Shown: piece by piece, positions 7,141 to 12,021 of the stretch
Position numbering within the stretch: position 1 is the first letter of the stretch
Layout of the letters: every line of letters begins with the position of its first letter
Assembly (NCBI GenBank): GCA_002282555.1
Contig: NCJR01000028.1
Coordinates: 1-12,021 of the forward strand
Origin: Rhodobacterales bacterium 34-62-10
GTDB lineage: Bacteria > Pseudomonadota > Alphaproteobacteria > Rhodobacterales > Rhodobacteraceae
Direction: 5' to 3'
Length of the DNA stretch: 12,021 nucleotides
The notes under the pieces: model-generated
Told to the model about the DNA's origin: nothing
Seen by the model: the letters and a program-made list of their open reading frames with translations, nothing else
Databases searched by the model: none
Program-made: the position numbers and the translations under genes

Positions 7141-7195
7141 AGGGACAACAGAGCGGAAACGATCCCGCCACCGAGCAAACCGAAAGTGACCGAAC

Positions 7196-7429
7196 ATGGC
7201 TTATACATCTGATCTTCGCCTTGCACAGCCCCGCGCTCAGGCCGGGTTCGTTGGCAAGCTGCTAGCGATCAAGGCCGATCTTTCCGCGCGCTATGCCCAG
7301 TACCGGGCCTTCCGCGCAACCGTCAATGATCTGGCGATCCTGCCGGACAGCGTTCTGGCCGATATGGGCCTGAACCGTTCGCAGATCCGCTCGGTCGCCT
7401 ATCAGCACGCCTACGGCGCGCAAAAGTAA
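7196..7429 (+). CDS. ccaF1: Small DUF1127 protein, CcaF1-like putative RNA chaperone
   Basis: A 77-residue basic protein. Residues about 33-70 carry the DUF1127 pattern: aromatic/Arg-rich helix (YAQYRAFRATVNDL), then LPDSVLADMGLNRSQIRSV, matching the family signature L-x-D-x-x-L-x-D-(I/M)-G-L-x-R-x-x-I. There is no signal peptide or membrane segment. Its stop is only 9 nt before the first of eight CCTCCTCCC stem-loops, so gene and array must be one transcript unless a promoter hides in the stop region. In Rhodobacter sphaeroides the DUF1127 protein CcaF1 (RSP_6037) is encoded just upstream of CcsR1-4 and affects processing and stability of these and other RNAs. The same arrangement supports orthology. 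Ribosome-binding site is weak (AAAGTGA upstream), start ATG 7196 taken as the only one giving the full domain. Confidence 0.88.
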   Translation: MAYTSDLRLAQPRAQAGFVGKLLAIKADLSARYAQYRAFRATVNDLAILPDSVLADMGLNRSQIRSVAYQHAYGAQK

Positions 7430-7438
7430 CACCGGGAT

Positions 7439-7515
7439 CAGATGGCCCTCTCCTCCTCCCTGGGTCATCTGTGAACTTGCGGCGGCATCCGCTCCTCCTC
7501 CCTGGATGCCGTCGC
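7439..7515 (+). ncRNA. ccsR1: CcsR-like sRNA unit 1 (stem-loops 1 and 2)
   Basis: Stem-loop 1: arms 7439-7448 and 7462-7471, 10 pairs with one G-U, loop of 13. Stem-loop 2: arms 7479-7490 and 7504-7515, 12 pairs with one G-U, loop of 13. Both loops contain CCTCCTCCC (7452-7460, 7494-7502). The linker is only 7 nt. Known CcsR RNAs of Rhodobacter sphaeroides are stress-induced, Hfq-associated, and cut from the DUF1127 transcript; one described target is the regulator mRNA flhR. The loop can pair with Shine-Dalgarno sequences. Confidence 0.85.
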
Positions 7516-7527
7516 ACCTTATAGAAT

Positions 7528-7607
7528 ACGAAAGACTTCCTCCTCCTCCCTGAGGTCTTTCGTTGTCAAGAGCGGCGGCACCCTCTCCTCCTCCCTGGGT
7601 GTCGCCG
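7528..7607 (+). ncRNA. ccsR2: CcsR-like sRNA unit 2 (stem-loops 3 and 4)
   Basis: Stem-loop 3: arms 7528-7539 and 7552-7563, 12 pairs, loop of 12. Stem-loop 4: arms 7573-7583 and 7597-7607, 11 pairs, loop of 13. CCTCCTCCC lies in both loops (7542-7550, 7587-7595). Linker contains TCAAGAG. It is separated from unit 1 by an A/T-rich 12-nt spacer (7516-7527, ending TATAGAAT), a likely RNase E-type processing point. Confidence 0.85.
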
Positions 7608-7622
7608 TGTCTGACACAGAAT

Positions 7623-7701
7623 TGCGAAGTCCTTTCTCCTCCTCCCTGAGGGCTTCGTATGCAAGAGCGACGGTATCCTCCTCCTCCCTAGATACCGTCG
7701 C
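7623..7701 (+). ncRNA. ccsR3: CcsR-like sRNA unit 3 (stem-loops 5 and 6)
   Basis: Stem-loop 5: arms 7624-7634 and 7648-7658, 11 pairs with several G-U, extendable by T7623-A7659. Stem-loop 6: arms 7667-7677 and 7691-7701, 11 perfect pairs. CCTCCTCCC at 7638-7646 and 7680-7688. Compared with stems 2, 4 and 8, stem 6 has GGTATC/GATACC in place of GGCACCC/GGGTGTC: sequence changes on both sides keep pairing, which is evidence for selection on the RNA fold. Confidence 0.85.
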
Positions 7702-7713
7702 GTCTTGGATCAT

Positions 7714-7790
7714 ACGCTGGCTCTCCTCCTCCTCCCTGAGGGCCACGTTGCAAGCGCGGCGGCACCCCTCCTCCTCCCTGGGTGTCGCCG
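7714..7790 (+). ncRNA. ccsR4: CcsR-like sRNA unit 4 (stem-loops 7 and 8)
   Basis: Stem-loop 7: arms 7714-7725 and 7738-7748, 11 pairs with one bulged C at 7717. Stem-loop 8: arms 7757-7767 and 7780-7790, 11 pairs, loop of 12. CCTCCTCCC at 7728-7736 and 7770-7778. Stem 8 is nearly identical to stem 4. The T-rich tail after stem 8 suggests this unit ends the primary transcript. Confidence 0.85.
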
Positions 7791-7801
7791 TTTTGCATTT
7801 T
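7757..7801 (+). terminator. Terminator of the DUF1127-sRNA transcript (stem-loop 8 plus T-rich tail)
   Basis: An 11-pair GC-rich stem (7757-7790) is followed at once by TTTTGCATTTT (7791-7801). None of the other seven hairpins has such a tail. The final sRNA hairpin thus probably doubles as intrinsic terminator and Hfq-binding 3' end. Confidence 0.65.
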
Positions 7802-7893
7802 GGGGGTATCTCGGGACAGGATCGCAGTCGCGCAACGCAGGACGACCCCGACGCAGGTCATGCGCGGGGGTGAAGGTCTCTGATCAGGGAAAG

Positions 7894-7907
7894 CCCGTCA
7901 GAACGGG
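7894..7907 (-). terminator. Weak hairpin across the uvrD stop codon
   Basis: On the minus strand CCCGT (7907-7903) pairs with ACGGG (7898-7894) around TCTG, with the stop codon at the loop edge. CTTTCCC follows. Too short to be sure of termination. The intergenic stretch 7802-7893 shows nothing better. Confidence 0.25.
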
Positions 7908-10267
7908 ATATCATCCGCCCCGGTGATGAAGCGCGCGACAACCTTCTTCGCACCCGCTTTCTCGAAATCGATCTCCAGCTTGTCGCCCTCGATCCCGATG
8001 ATGATGCCATAGCCGAATTTCTGGTGAAACACCCGCTCGCCCATCGTATGCGCGCTGACCGCTTGCAGGTCGATCACGGTATCGCGCGCCTCGGCCGGTT
8101 GGCTGACCGGGCGCTGTGCGGCGCGGGTCTGCAGGCGTTTCCAGCCCGGCGAGTTGTAGACATTCGCCTCGGCCACCCGCGCCTCGATCCCCGAGGAGGC
8201 AGAGCCCGCGCCGAACCCGCCCATCCCCGCAGCCCCGTAGCCGCCCCCATAAAGGCCGGGCGGCGTCAGCACCTCGACATGCTTGGCCGGCAATTCGTCG
8301 ATGAACCGTGACGGCAGCGCCGATTGCCACTGTCCGAACACCCGCCTGTTGCCCGCAAAGGAAATCGTGCAGACCTCCTCGGCCCGCGTGATGCCCACAT
8401 AGGCCAGCCGACGCTCCTCCTCCAACCCTTTGGTGCCGCTCTCATCCATGGACCGTTGGGATGGGAACAGCCCATCTTCCCAGCCCGGCAGGAACACGGC
8501 CGGAAATTCCAGACCCTTGGCCGCGTGCAGCGTCATGATGCTGACCTTGGCCCCGTCATCAGAGGATTCGTTGTCCATGATCAGGCTGACATGTTCCAAA
8601 AACCCTTGCAGGTTTTCAAACTGCTCCAACGCCTTGACGAGTTCCTTGAGGTTTTCCAACCGTCCCGGCCCCTCGGGGGTCTTGTCGGCCTGCCACATGC
8701 CCGTATAGCCGCTCTCGTCCAGGATCATCTCGGCCAGTTCGACATGAGAGATGTCGGCATCCCCCGCCATCCGGCCCCAGCGCGCGATATCCGTGACCAA
8801 CTGGCCCAGCGCCGCCGCCCCCTTGCCGGTAATCGCCTTGTCGCCCACGGCGATCTGCGCGCCCTGCACCAGCGGCACGCCATGATCGCGCGCGATCCGC
8901 TGGATCGTCTGCATCGCCTTGTCACCAAGCCCGCGCTTGGGCGTGTTCATGATCCGCTCAAACGCCAGATCATCGGCAGGGCTGGTCACCACGCGGAAAT
9001 AAGCCATCGCATCGCGGATCTCCAACCGCTCATAAAAACGCGGGCCGCCGATGACGCGGTAGGGCAGACCGATGGTCAGAAACCGATCCTCGAACGCACG
9101 CATCTGGTGGCTGGCACGCACCAGAATCGCCATTTCATCCAGCGAATACTGCCGCATTCCGCGCGTGCCGCGTTGCAGCGCCTCGATCTCCTCGCCGATC
9201 CAGCGCGCCTCCTCCTCGCCGTCCCAATGCCCGATCAGGCGAACCTTCTCGCCATGTTTTTCCTCGGTCCACAGCGTCTTGCCAAGCCGCCCCTGATTGC
9301 CCGCGATCACACCGGATGCAGCCGCAAGGATATGCGGGGTCGAGCGGTAATTCTGCTCCAGCCGCACCACAGCGGCACCGGGAAAATCCGTCTCGAACCG
9401 CAGAATGTTGCCCACTTCGGCCCCACGCCACCCATATATTGACTGATCATCGTCGCCGACACAGCAAATGTTGCGATGCCCCCCCGCCAGCAAGCGCAGC
9501 CACAGGTATTGGGCGACGTTGGTATCCTGATACTCGTCCACCAGAATATAGCGGAAACGCGTGCGGTATTGCTCCAGCACATCGTCATGGGTCTGGAAGA
9601 TATGCACCATATGCAGCAGCAGATCGCCGAAATCGACCGCGTTCAACTCGCGCAACCGGGTCTGATAGGCGGCGTAAAGCTCCATCCCGCGGTTGTTATA
9701 GGCCCCCGCCTCGCCCGCAGGCACCTTCTCGGGTGTCCAGGCGCGGTTCTTCCAGTTGTCGATGATCCCCGCCAGCATCCGCGCGGGCCAGCGTTTGTCG
9801 TCAATATTCGTGGCGGCGATCAACTGCTTCAACAGCCGGATCTGATCGTCGGTGTCCAGAATCGTGAAATTGGATTTCAGCCCCACCAGTTCGGCATGAC
9901 GGCGCAGCAGCTTGACGCAGACCGAATGGAACGTGCCCAGCCACGGCAGCCCCTCAACCTGCTGGCCCAGCATCGCGCCCACGCGATTCTTCATCTCGCG
10001 CGCCGCCTTGTTGGTAAAGGTCACGGCCAGTATCTGATCGGGCCGCGCGCGGCCCTGCGTCATCAGATGCACGATCCGCGCGGTCAGCGCCTTGGTCTTG
10101 CCGGTGCCCGCCCCCGCCAGCATCAGCACAGGACCATCCAGCGCCTCAACCGCGGCGCGCTGCGCGGGGTTCAACCCATCCAGATACGGGGCCACGGGCC
10201 GCGCGGCCATGGCGCGGGCAGAAAGCGGGATCGTCGGGGCGGCGGGCATGTCATCAAACTGGCTCAT
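7898..10267 (-). CDS. uvrD: UvrD/PcrA-type superfamily 1A DNA helicase
   Basis: A 789-residue ATP-driven 3'-5' DNA helicase for nucleotide excision and mismatch repair, also clearing RecA or stalled polymerase. Motifs are complete: Q region LNPAQRAAV (32-40), Walker A AGAGTGKT (51-58), TFTNKAAREM (83-92), VDEYQDTN (243-250), GDDDQSIYGWRGA (271-283), LEQNYRST (303-310), TLHAAKGLEF (579-588) and VGITRAE (624-630). A Gly-rich flexible linker (about 671-692) leads to a Tudor-like C-terminal domain (FGYGIIIGIEGDKLEIDFE, 751-769), which in PcrA/UvrD contacts RNA polymerase or UvrB. Start ATG 10267 is preferred; the frame stays open to 10417, but the extra 50 residues have no family features and would nearly reach the divergent oxidase gene. 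It converges on the sRNA array. Confidence 0.94.
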   Translation of the reverse strand: MSQFDDMPAAPTIPLSARAMAARPVAPYLDGLNPAQRAAVEALDGPVLMLAGAGTGKTKALTARIVHLMTQGRARPDQILAVTFTNKAAREMKNRVGAMLGQQVEGLPWLGTFHSVCVKLLRRHAELVGLKSNFTILDTDDQIRLLKQLIAATNIDDKRWPARMLAGIIDNWKNRAWTPEKVPAGEAGAYNNRGMELYAAYQTRLRELNAVDFGDLLLHMVHIFQTHDDVLEQYRTRFRYILVDEYQDTNVAQYLWLRLLAGGHRNICCVGDDDQSIYGWRGAEVGNILRFETDFPGAAVVRLEQNYRSTPHILAAASGVIAGNQGRLGKTLWTEEKHGEKVRLIGHWDGEEEARWIGEEIEALQRGTRGMRQYSLDEMAILVRASHQMRAFEDRFLTIGLPYRVIGGPRFYERLEIRDAMAYFRVVTSPADDLAFERIMNTPKRGLGDKAMQTIQRIARDHGVPLVQGAQIAVGDKAITGKGAAALGQLVTDIARWGRMAGDADISHVELAEMILDESGYTGMWQADKTPEGPGRLENLKELVKALEQFENLQGFLEHVSLIMDNESSDDGAKVSIMTLHAAKGLEFPAVFLPGWEDGLFPSQRSMDESGTKGLEEERRLAYVGITRAEEVCTISFAGNRRVFGQWQSALPSRFIDELPAKHVEVLTPPGLYGGGYGAAGMGGFGAGSASSGIEARVAEANVYNSPGWKRLQTRAAQRPVSQPAEARDTVIDLQAVSAHTMGERVFHQKFGYGIIIGIEGDKLEIDFEKAGAKKVVARFITGADDIPF

Positions 10268-10393
10268 GCCCCTGATCCTAGCGCGCCTGCGCGCCATGTG
10301 AAAGAGAAGTTCTTGATCTGTTCCGCCGTTATTTTCGGACCAGCCCGATTTTGCCGTCGGGGGTTCTGGACAAATCGCCACGCAGTCACACAA
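10268..10393. promoter_or_regulatory. Divergent intergenic region between uvrD and the oxidase gene
   Basis: These 126 bp must hold both promoters. The central part (10300-10360) is locally A/T-richer, and an imperfect CCCGA/TCGGG hairpin lies near 10346-10363. No LexA-type GTTC repeats typical of alphaproteobacterial SOS boxes are evident. No promoter could be assigned with confidence. Confidence 0.4.
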
Positions 10394-11539
10394 ATGCCGC
10401 GCATGGATCTGTTGCAACGCTACCCCGCCCTCTCGGACCTCAAGGCAAAGGCACGCCGCCGCATGCCGTGGTTCGTATTCGAATATCTTGACAGCGCGAC
10501 AGGCAGCGAATCCGTGCTGCGCCGCAACCGCGCCGATCTGGACAACGTGCTGTTCATGCCGTCAATCCTGCATGGCGAGTTCGACCCGGATATGTCCGTC
10601 ACCCTGTTCGGCAAGACCCATCCTTTGCCCTTTGGCGTCAGCCCGGTGGGGATGTCGGGCCTGTTCTGGCCGGATGCCGAGCGTATTCTGGCGCGCAATG
10701 CGACCAAGGCGGGCCTGCCTTACGGCCTGTCCACCGTCGCCAGCCGCACCCCCGAGGAGGTCGGCCCCCATCTGGATGGCAACGGCTGGTTTCAGGTCTA
10801 TCCGCCGCGCGACCCGGACATTCGCGCCGACATGCTGAAACGCGCCCGCGATGCCGGGTTTACCGCGCTGGTCCTGACCGTGGATGTGCCGGTCGCCAGC
10901 CGCAGGGAACGCCAGACCCGGTCGGGCGTCACCTCACCGCCGCGCCTGACCCCGCGCCTGATGGCGCAGGTGGCTCAATGTCCGGCATGGGCGATCGGCA
11001 CGGCGCAGCAGGGCATGCCCCGGATGCGGCTGATCGATGGCTACGCGGCGCAGGTGACAGGCCTCAGTTCGACCGAACACGCAGGCTATATGCTGCGCAC
11101 CTCGCCGGATATGGGATACCTCAAGGCGCTGCGCGACGGATGGGACGGGCCGCTGATCGTCAAGGGCGTGCTGGATGCGCGCGACGTGCCGGGGCTTGAA
11201 GCGGCGGGCGTCGATGCGATCTGGGTCAGCAACCACGCCGGGCGGCAGTTCGACGGCGCGCCCTCCAGCATTGCGGTGCTGCCCGCGATCCGCGCCGCCA
11301 CCAAACTGCCACTGATCTTCGACAGCGGCATCGAAGGCGGCCTTGATATCCTGCGCGCCATCGCGCTTGGCGCGGATTTCGTGATGCTGGGGCGGGCGTG
11401 GCACTATGCGCTAGGTGCCTTGGGCAAGGACGGCCCCGCGCATCTGATCGACCTGCTGAAACGCGACATCGCCTCGAATATGGGGCAGATGGGCACAAAA
11501 CGCCTTGCGGATCTGCCCGCGCGGTTGATCCGGGGATGA
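10394..11539 (+). CDS. lldD: FMN-dependent alpha-hydroxy-acid oxidase/dehydrogenase (LldD-like)
   Basis: A 381-residue TIM-barrel flavoenzyme that oxidises an L-2-hydroxy acid such as lactate or glycolate to the 2-keto acid. Visible features: FEYLDSATGSE near the start (family FDYxxGGAxxE; active-site Tyr31), FMN-contacting Q134 and substrate Tyr136 in WFQVYPPRD, SRRERQTRSG (169-178), the flavin-anion Lys257 in LIVKGVLDARD, and catalytic His281 with Arg284 in VSNHAGRQFDGAP. The phosphate site is DSGIEGG (310-316) and GR (333-334). The usual SNHGGRQ reads SNHAGRQ, a conservative change. L-lactate dehydrogenase LldD, glycolate oxidase and mandelate dehydrogenase share these motifs, so the substrate is open. 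ATG 10394 and ATG 10403 are both possible starts and neither has a good ribosome-binding site. The frame remains open far upstream inside uvrD on the other strand, which is shadow. Confidence 0.9.
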   Translation: MPRMDLLQRYPALSDLKAKARRRMPWFVFEYLDSATGSESVLRRNRADLDNVLFMPSILHGEFDPDMSVTLFGKTHPLPFGVSPVGMSGLFWPDAERILARNATKAGLPYGLSTVASRTPEEVGPHLDGNGWFQVYPPRDPDIRADMLKRARDAGFTALVLTVDVPVASRRERQTRSGVTSPPRLTPRLMAQVAQCPAWAIGTAQQGMPRMRLIDGYAAQVTGLSSTEHAGYMLRTSPDMGYLKALRDGWDGPLIVKGVLDARDVPGLEAAGVDAIWVSNHAGRQFDGAPSSIAVLPAIRAATKLPLIFDSGIEGGLDILRAIALGADFVMLGRAWHYALGALGKDGPAHLIDLLKRDIASNMGQMGTKRLADLPARLIRG

Positions 11540-11701
11540 TACCCGCCCGCGCGCCCTCTGCTGCGGTGCGCGCGCCGGGAAATCTTGCAGATTGTGCCAA
11601 ACACACCATCCTCGCCCTTGCGCCGCAATGCGGCGTGACGCTACGCATATCCATCCGATAGCGGCCCGGCAGTGCGGACCGCCCCCAGCAAGGAGCAGGC
11701 C
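11540..11701. other. Intergenic region before pyc with a short perfect hairpin
   Basis: CGCCGC/GCGGCG (11621-11626 and 11630-11635) closes a triloop. An overlapping TTGC-GCC-GCAA palindrome spans 11618-11628. It lies about 70 bp before the pyc start, so it could be an operator. The GC-rich stretch at 11543-11578 may fold after the oxidase gene but has no T tract. Confidence 0.3.
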
Positions 11702-12021
11702 ATGGCCGAGTTCAGAAAGATCCTCATCGCCAACCGGGGTGAAATCGCCATCCGCGTGATGCGCGCCGCCAATGAACTGGGCAAACGCACGGTGGCCGTC
11801 TTTGCCGAAGAGGACAAACTCAGCCTGCACCGCTTCAAGGCAGACGAGGCCTATCGCATCGGCGAAGGTCTGGGCCCCGTCGCCGCCTATCTCAGCATCG
11901 ACGAAATCATCCGCGTCGCCAAACTGTCGGGTGCCGATGCAATCCATCCCGGCTACGGCCTTTTGTCGGAAAACCCCGATTTCGTGGATGCCTGCGTCGC
12001 CAACGGGATCACCTTCATCGG
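11702..12021 (+). CDS. pyc: Pyruvate carboxylase, N-terminal part of biotin carboxylase domain (3' truncated by window edge)
   Basis: The first 106 codons of a gene that runs past the window. Pyruvate carboxylase makes oxaloacetate from pyruvate and bicarbonate with ATP and biotin, refilling the TCA cycle. The sequence has the biotin carboxylase N-terminus [18 protein letters not shown], then [38 protein letters not shown] and [18 protein letters not shown]. The phrase [16 protein letters not shown] with [13 protein letters not shown] separates pyruvate carboxylase from acetyl-, propionyl- and methylcrotonyl-CoA carboxylase subunits, which usually carry a shorter SxxxALHVxxADEA segment. ATG 11702 has AAGGAG 6 nt upstream, a strong ribosome-binding site. 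If the upstream gene is a lactate oxidase, its pyruvate product would feed this enzyme, but separate transcription is likely given the 162-bp gap. Confidence 0.92.
   Translation, partial: MAEFRKILIANRGEIAIRVMRAANELGKRTVAVFAEEDKLSLHRFKADEAYRIGEGLGPVAAYLSIDEIIRVAKLSGADAIHPGYGLLSENPDFVDACVANGITFI

Noticed and set aside
7519..7746. Minus-strand open frame of 75 codons rich in REEE
   Set aside because: It is the antisense reading of the CCTCCTCCC loops; repeated Glu-rich peptides are an artefact of the sRNA array.
7439..7790. CRISPR-like array, because a short motif recurs every 42-51 bp
   Set aside because: The shared part is only 9-13 nt and sits in hairpin loops. The intervening sequence is self-complementary stem rather than unique spacer, and no cas genes or leader are present.
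8324..9442. 372-codon plus-strand open frame
   Set aside because: Antisense shadow of uvrD, whose motifs are complete on the other strand; composition is His/Arg/Pro-rich and unlike a folded protein.
9476..10393. Long upstream extension of the oxidase frame
   Set aside because: It lies antisense to uvrD and has no flavoprotein features. The oxidase domain begins at 10394.
10268..10417. 50-codon N-terminal extension of UvrD
   Set aside because: Not UvrD-like, lacks a ribosome-binding site and overlaps the divergent gene start.
11411..11947. 178-codon minus-strand open frame across the oxidase/pyc junction
   Set aside because: Antisense to two well-supported genes; no protein family features.

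Overview
The window is GC-rich with strong G/C third-position bias, densely coding on both strands, and carries protein families typical of Rhodobacterales (Alphaproteobacteria): a DbpA-domain DEAD-box helicase with a Lys/Gly/Pro tail, an RTX protein with a serralysin-type C-terminus, Mrp, UvrD, an FMN-dependent alpha-hydroxy-acid oxidase and a pyruvate carboxylase. No mobile element, rRNA, tRNA or CRISPR array was found. It reads as ordinary chromosome, with one striking non-coding locus.

Layout. Positions 1-84 hold the likely last 27 codons of an unidentified gene. About 690 bp without a convincing gene follow, containing short TGGGN repeats on a 10-bp period. At 775-3192 (+) lies a DeaD/CsdA-like RNA helicase. 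It converges on a minus-strand RTX protein (3324-5678) that has a seven-fold, propeller-like N-terminal repeat followed by three RTX blocks and a type I secretion C-terminus. The minus-strand mrp gene (5886-6956) follows. A 239-bp divergent intergenic region with two inverted repeats leads into a small DUF1127 gene (7196-7429, +).

The most interesting part is 7439-7790. Nine bases after the DUF1127 stop, eight consecutive stem-loops begin. Every loop contains CCTCCTCCC, while the stems differ in sequence but stay paired. The stems alternate between a variable type and a conserved CGGCGG-type, so the array reads as four two-hairpin units. This is the architecture of the Rhodobacter sphaeroides stress locus ccaF1 (RSP_6037, DUF1127) with its co-transcribed sRNAs CcsR1-4. 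The last hairpin is followed by a T-rich tract and probably ends the transcript. The loops mimic the 16S anti-Shine-Dalgarno sequence and have perfect 9-11 nt complements in the two neighbouring helicase genes.

Downstream, uvrD (7898-10267, -) is divergent from an LldD-like oxidase gene (10394-11539, +). The window ends inside pyc (from 11702, +). No operon longer than the DUF1127-sRNA unit can be shown. The helicase, the DUF1127-sRNA unit and possibly UvrD could all serve stress adaptation, but that link is inferred from families and position only.
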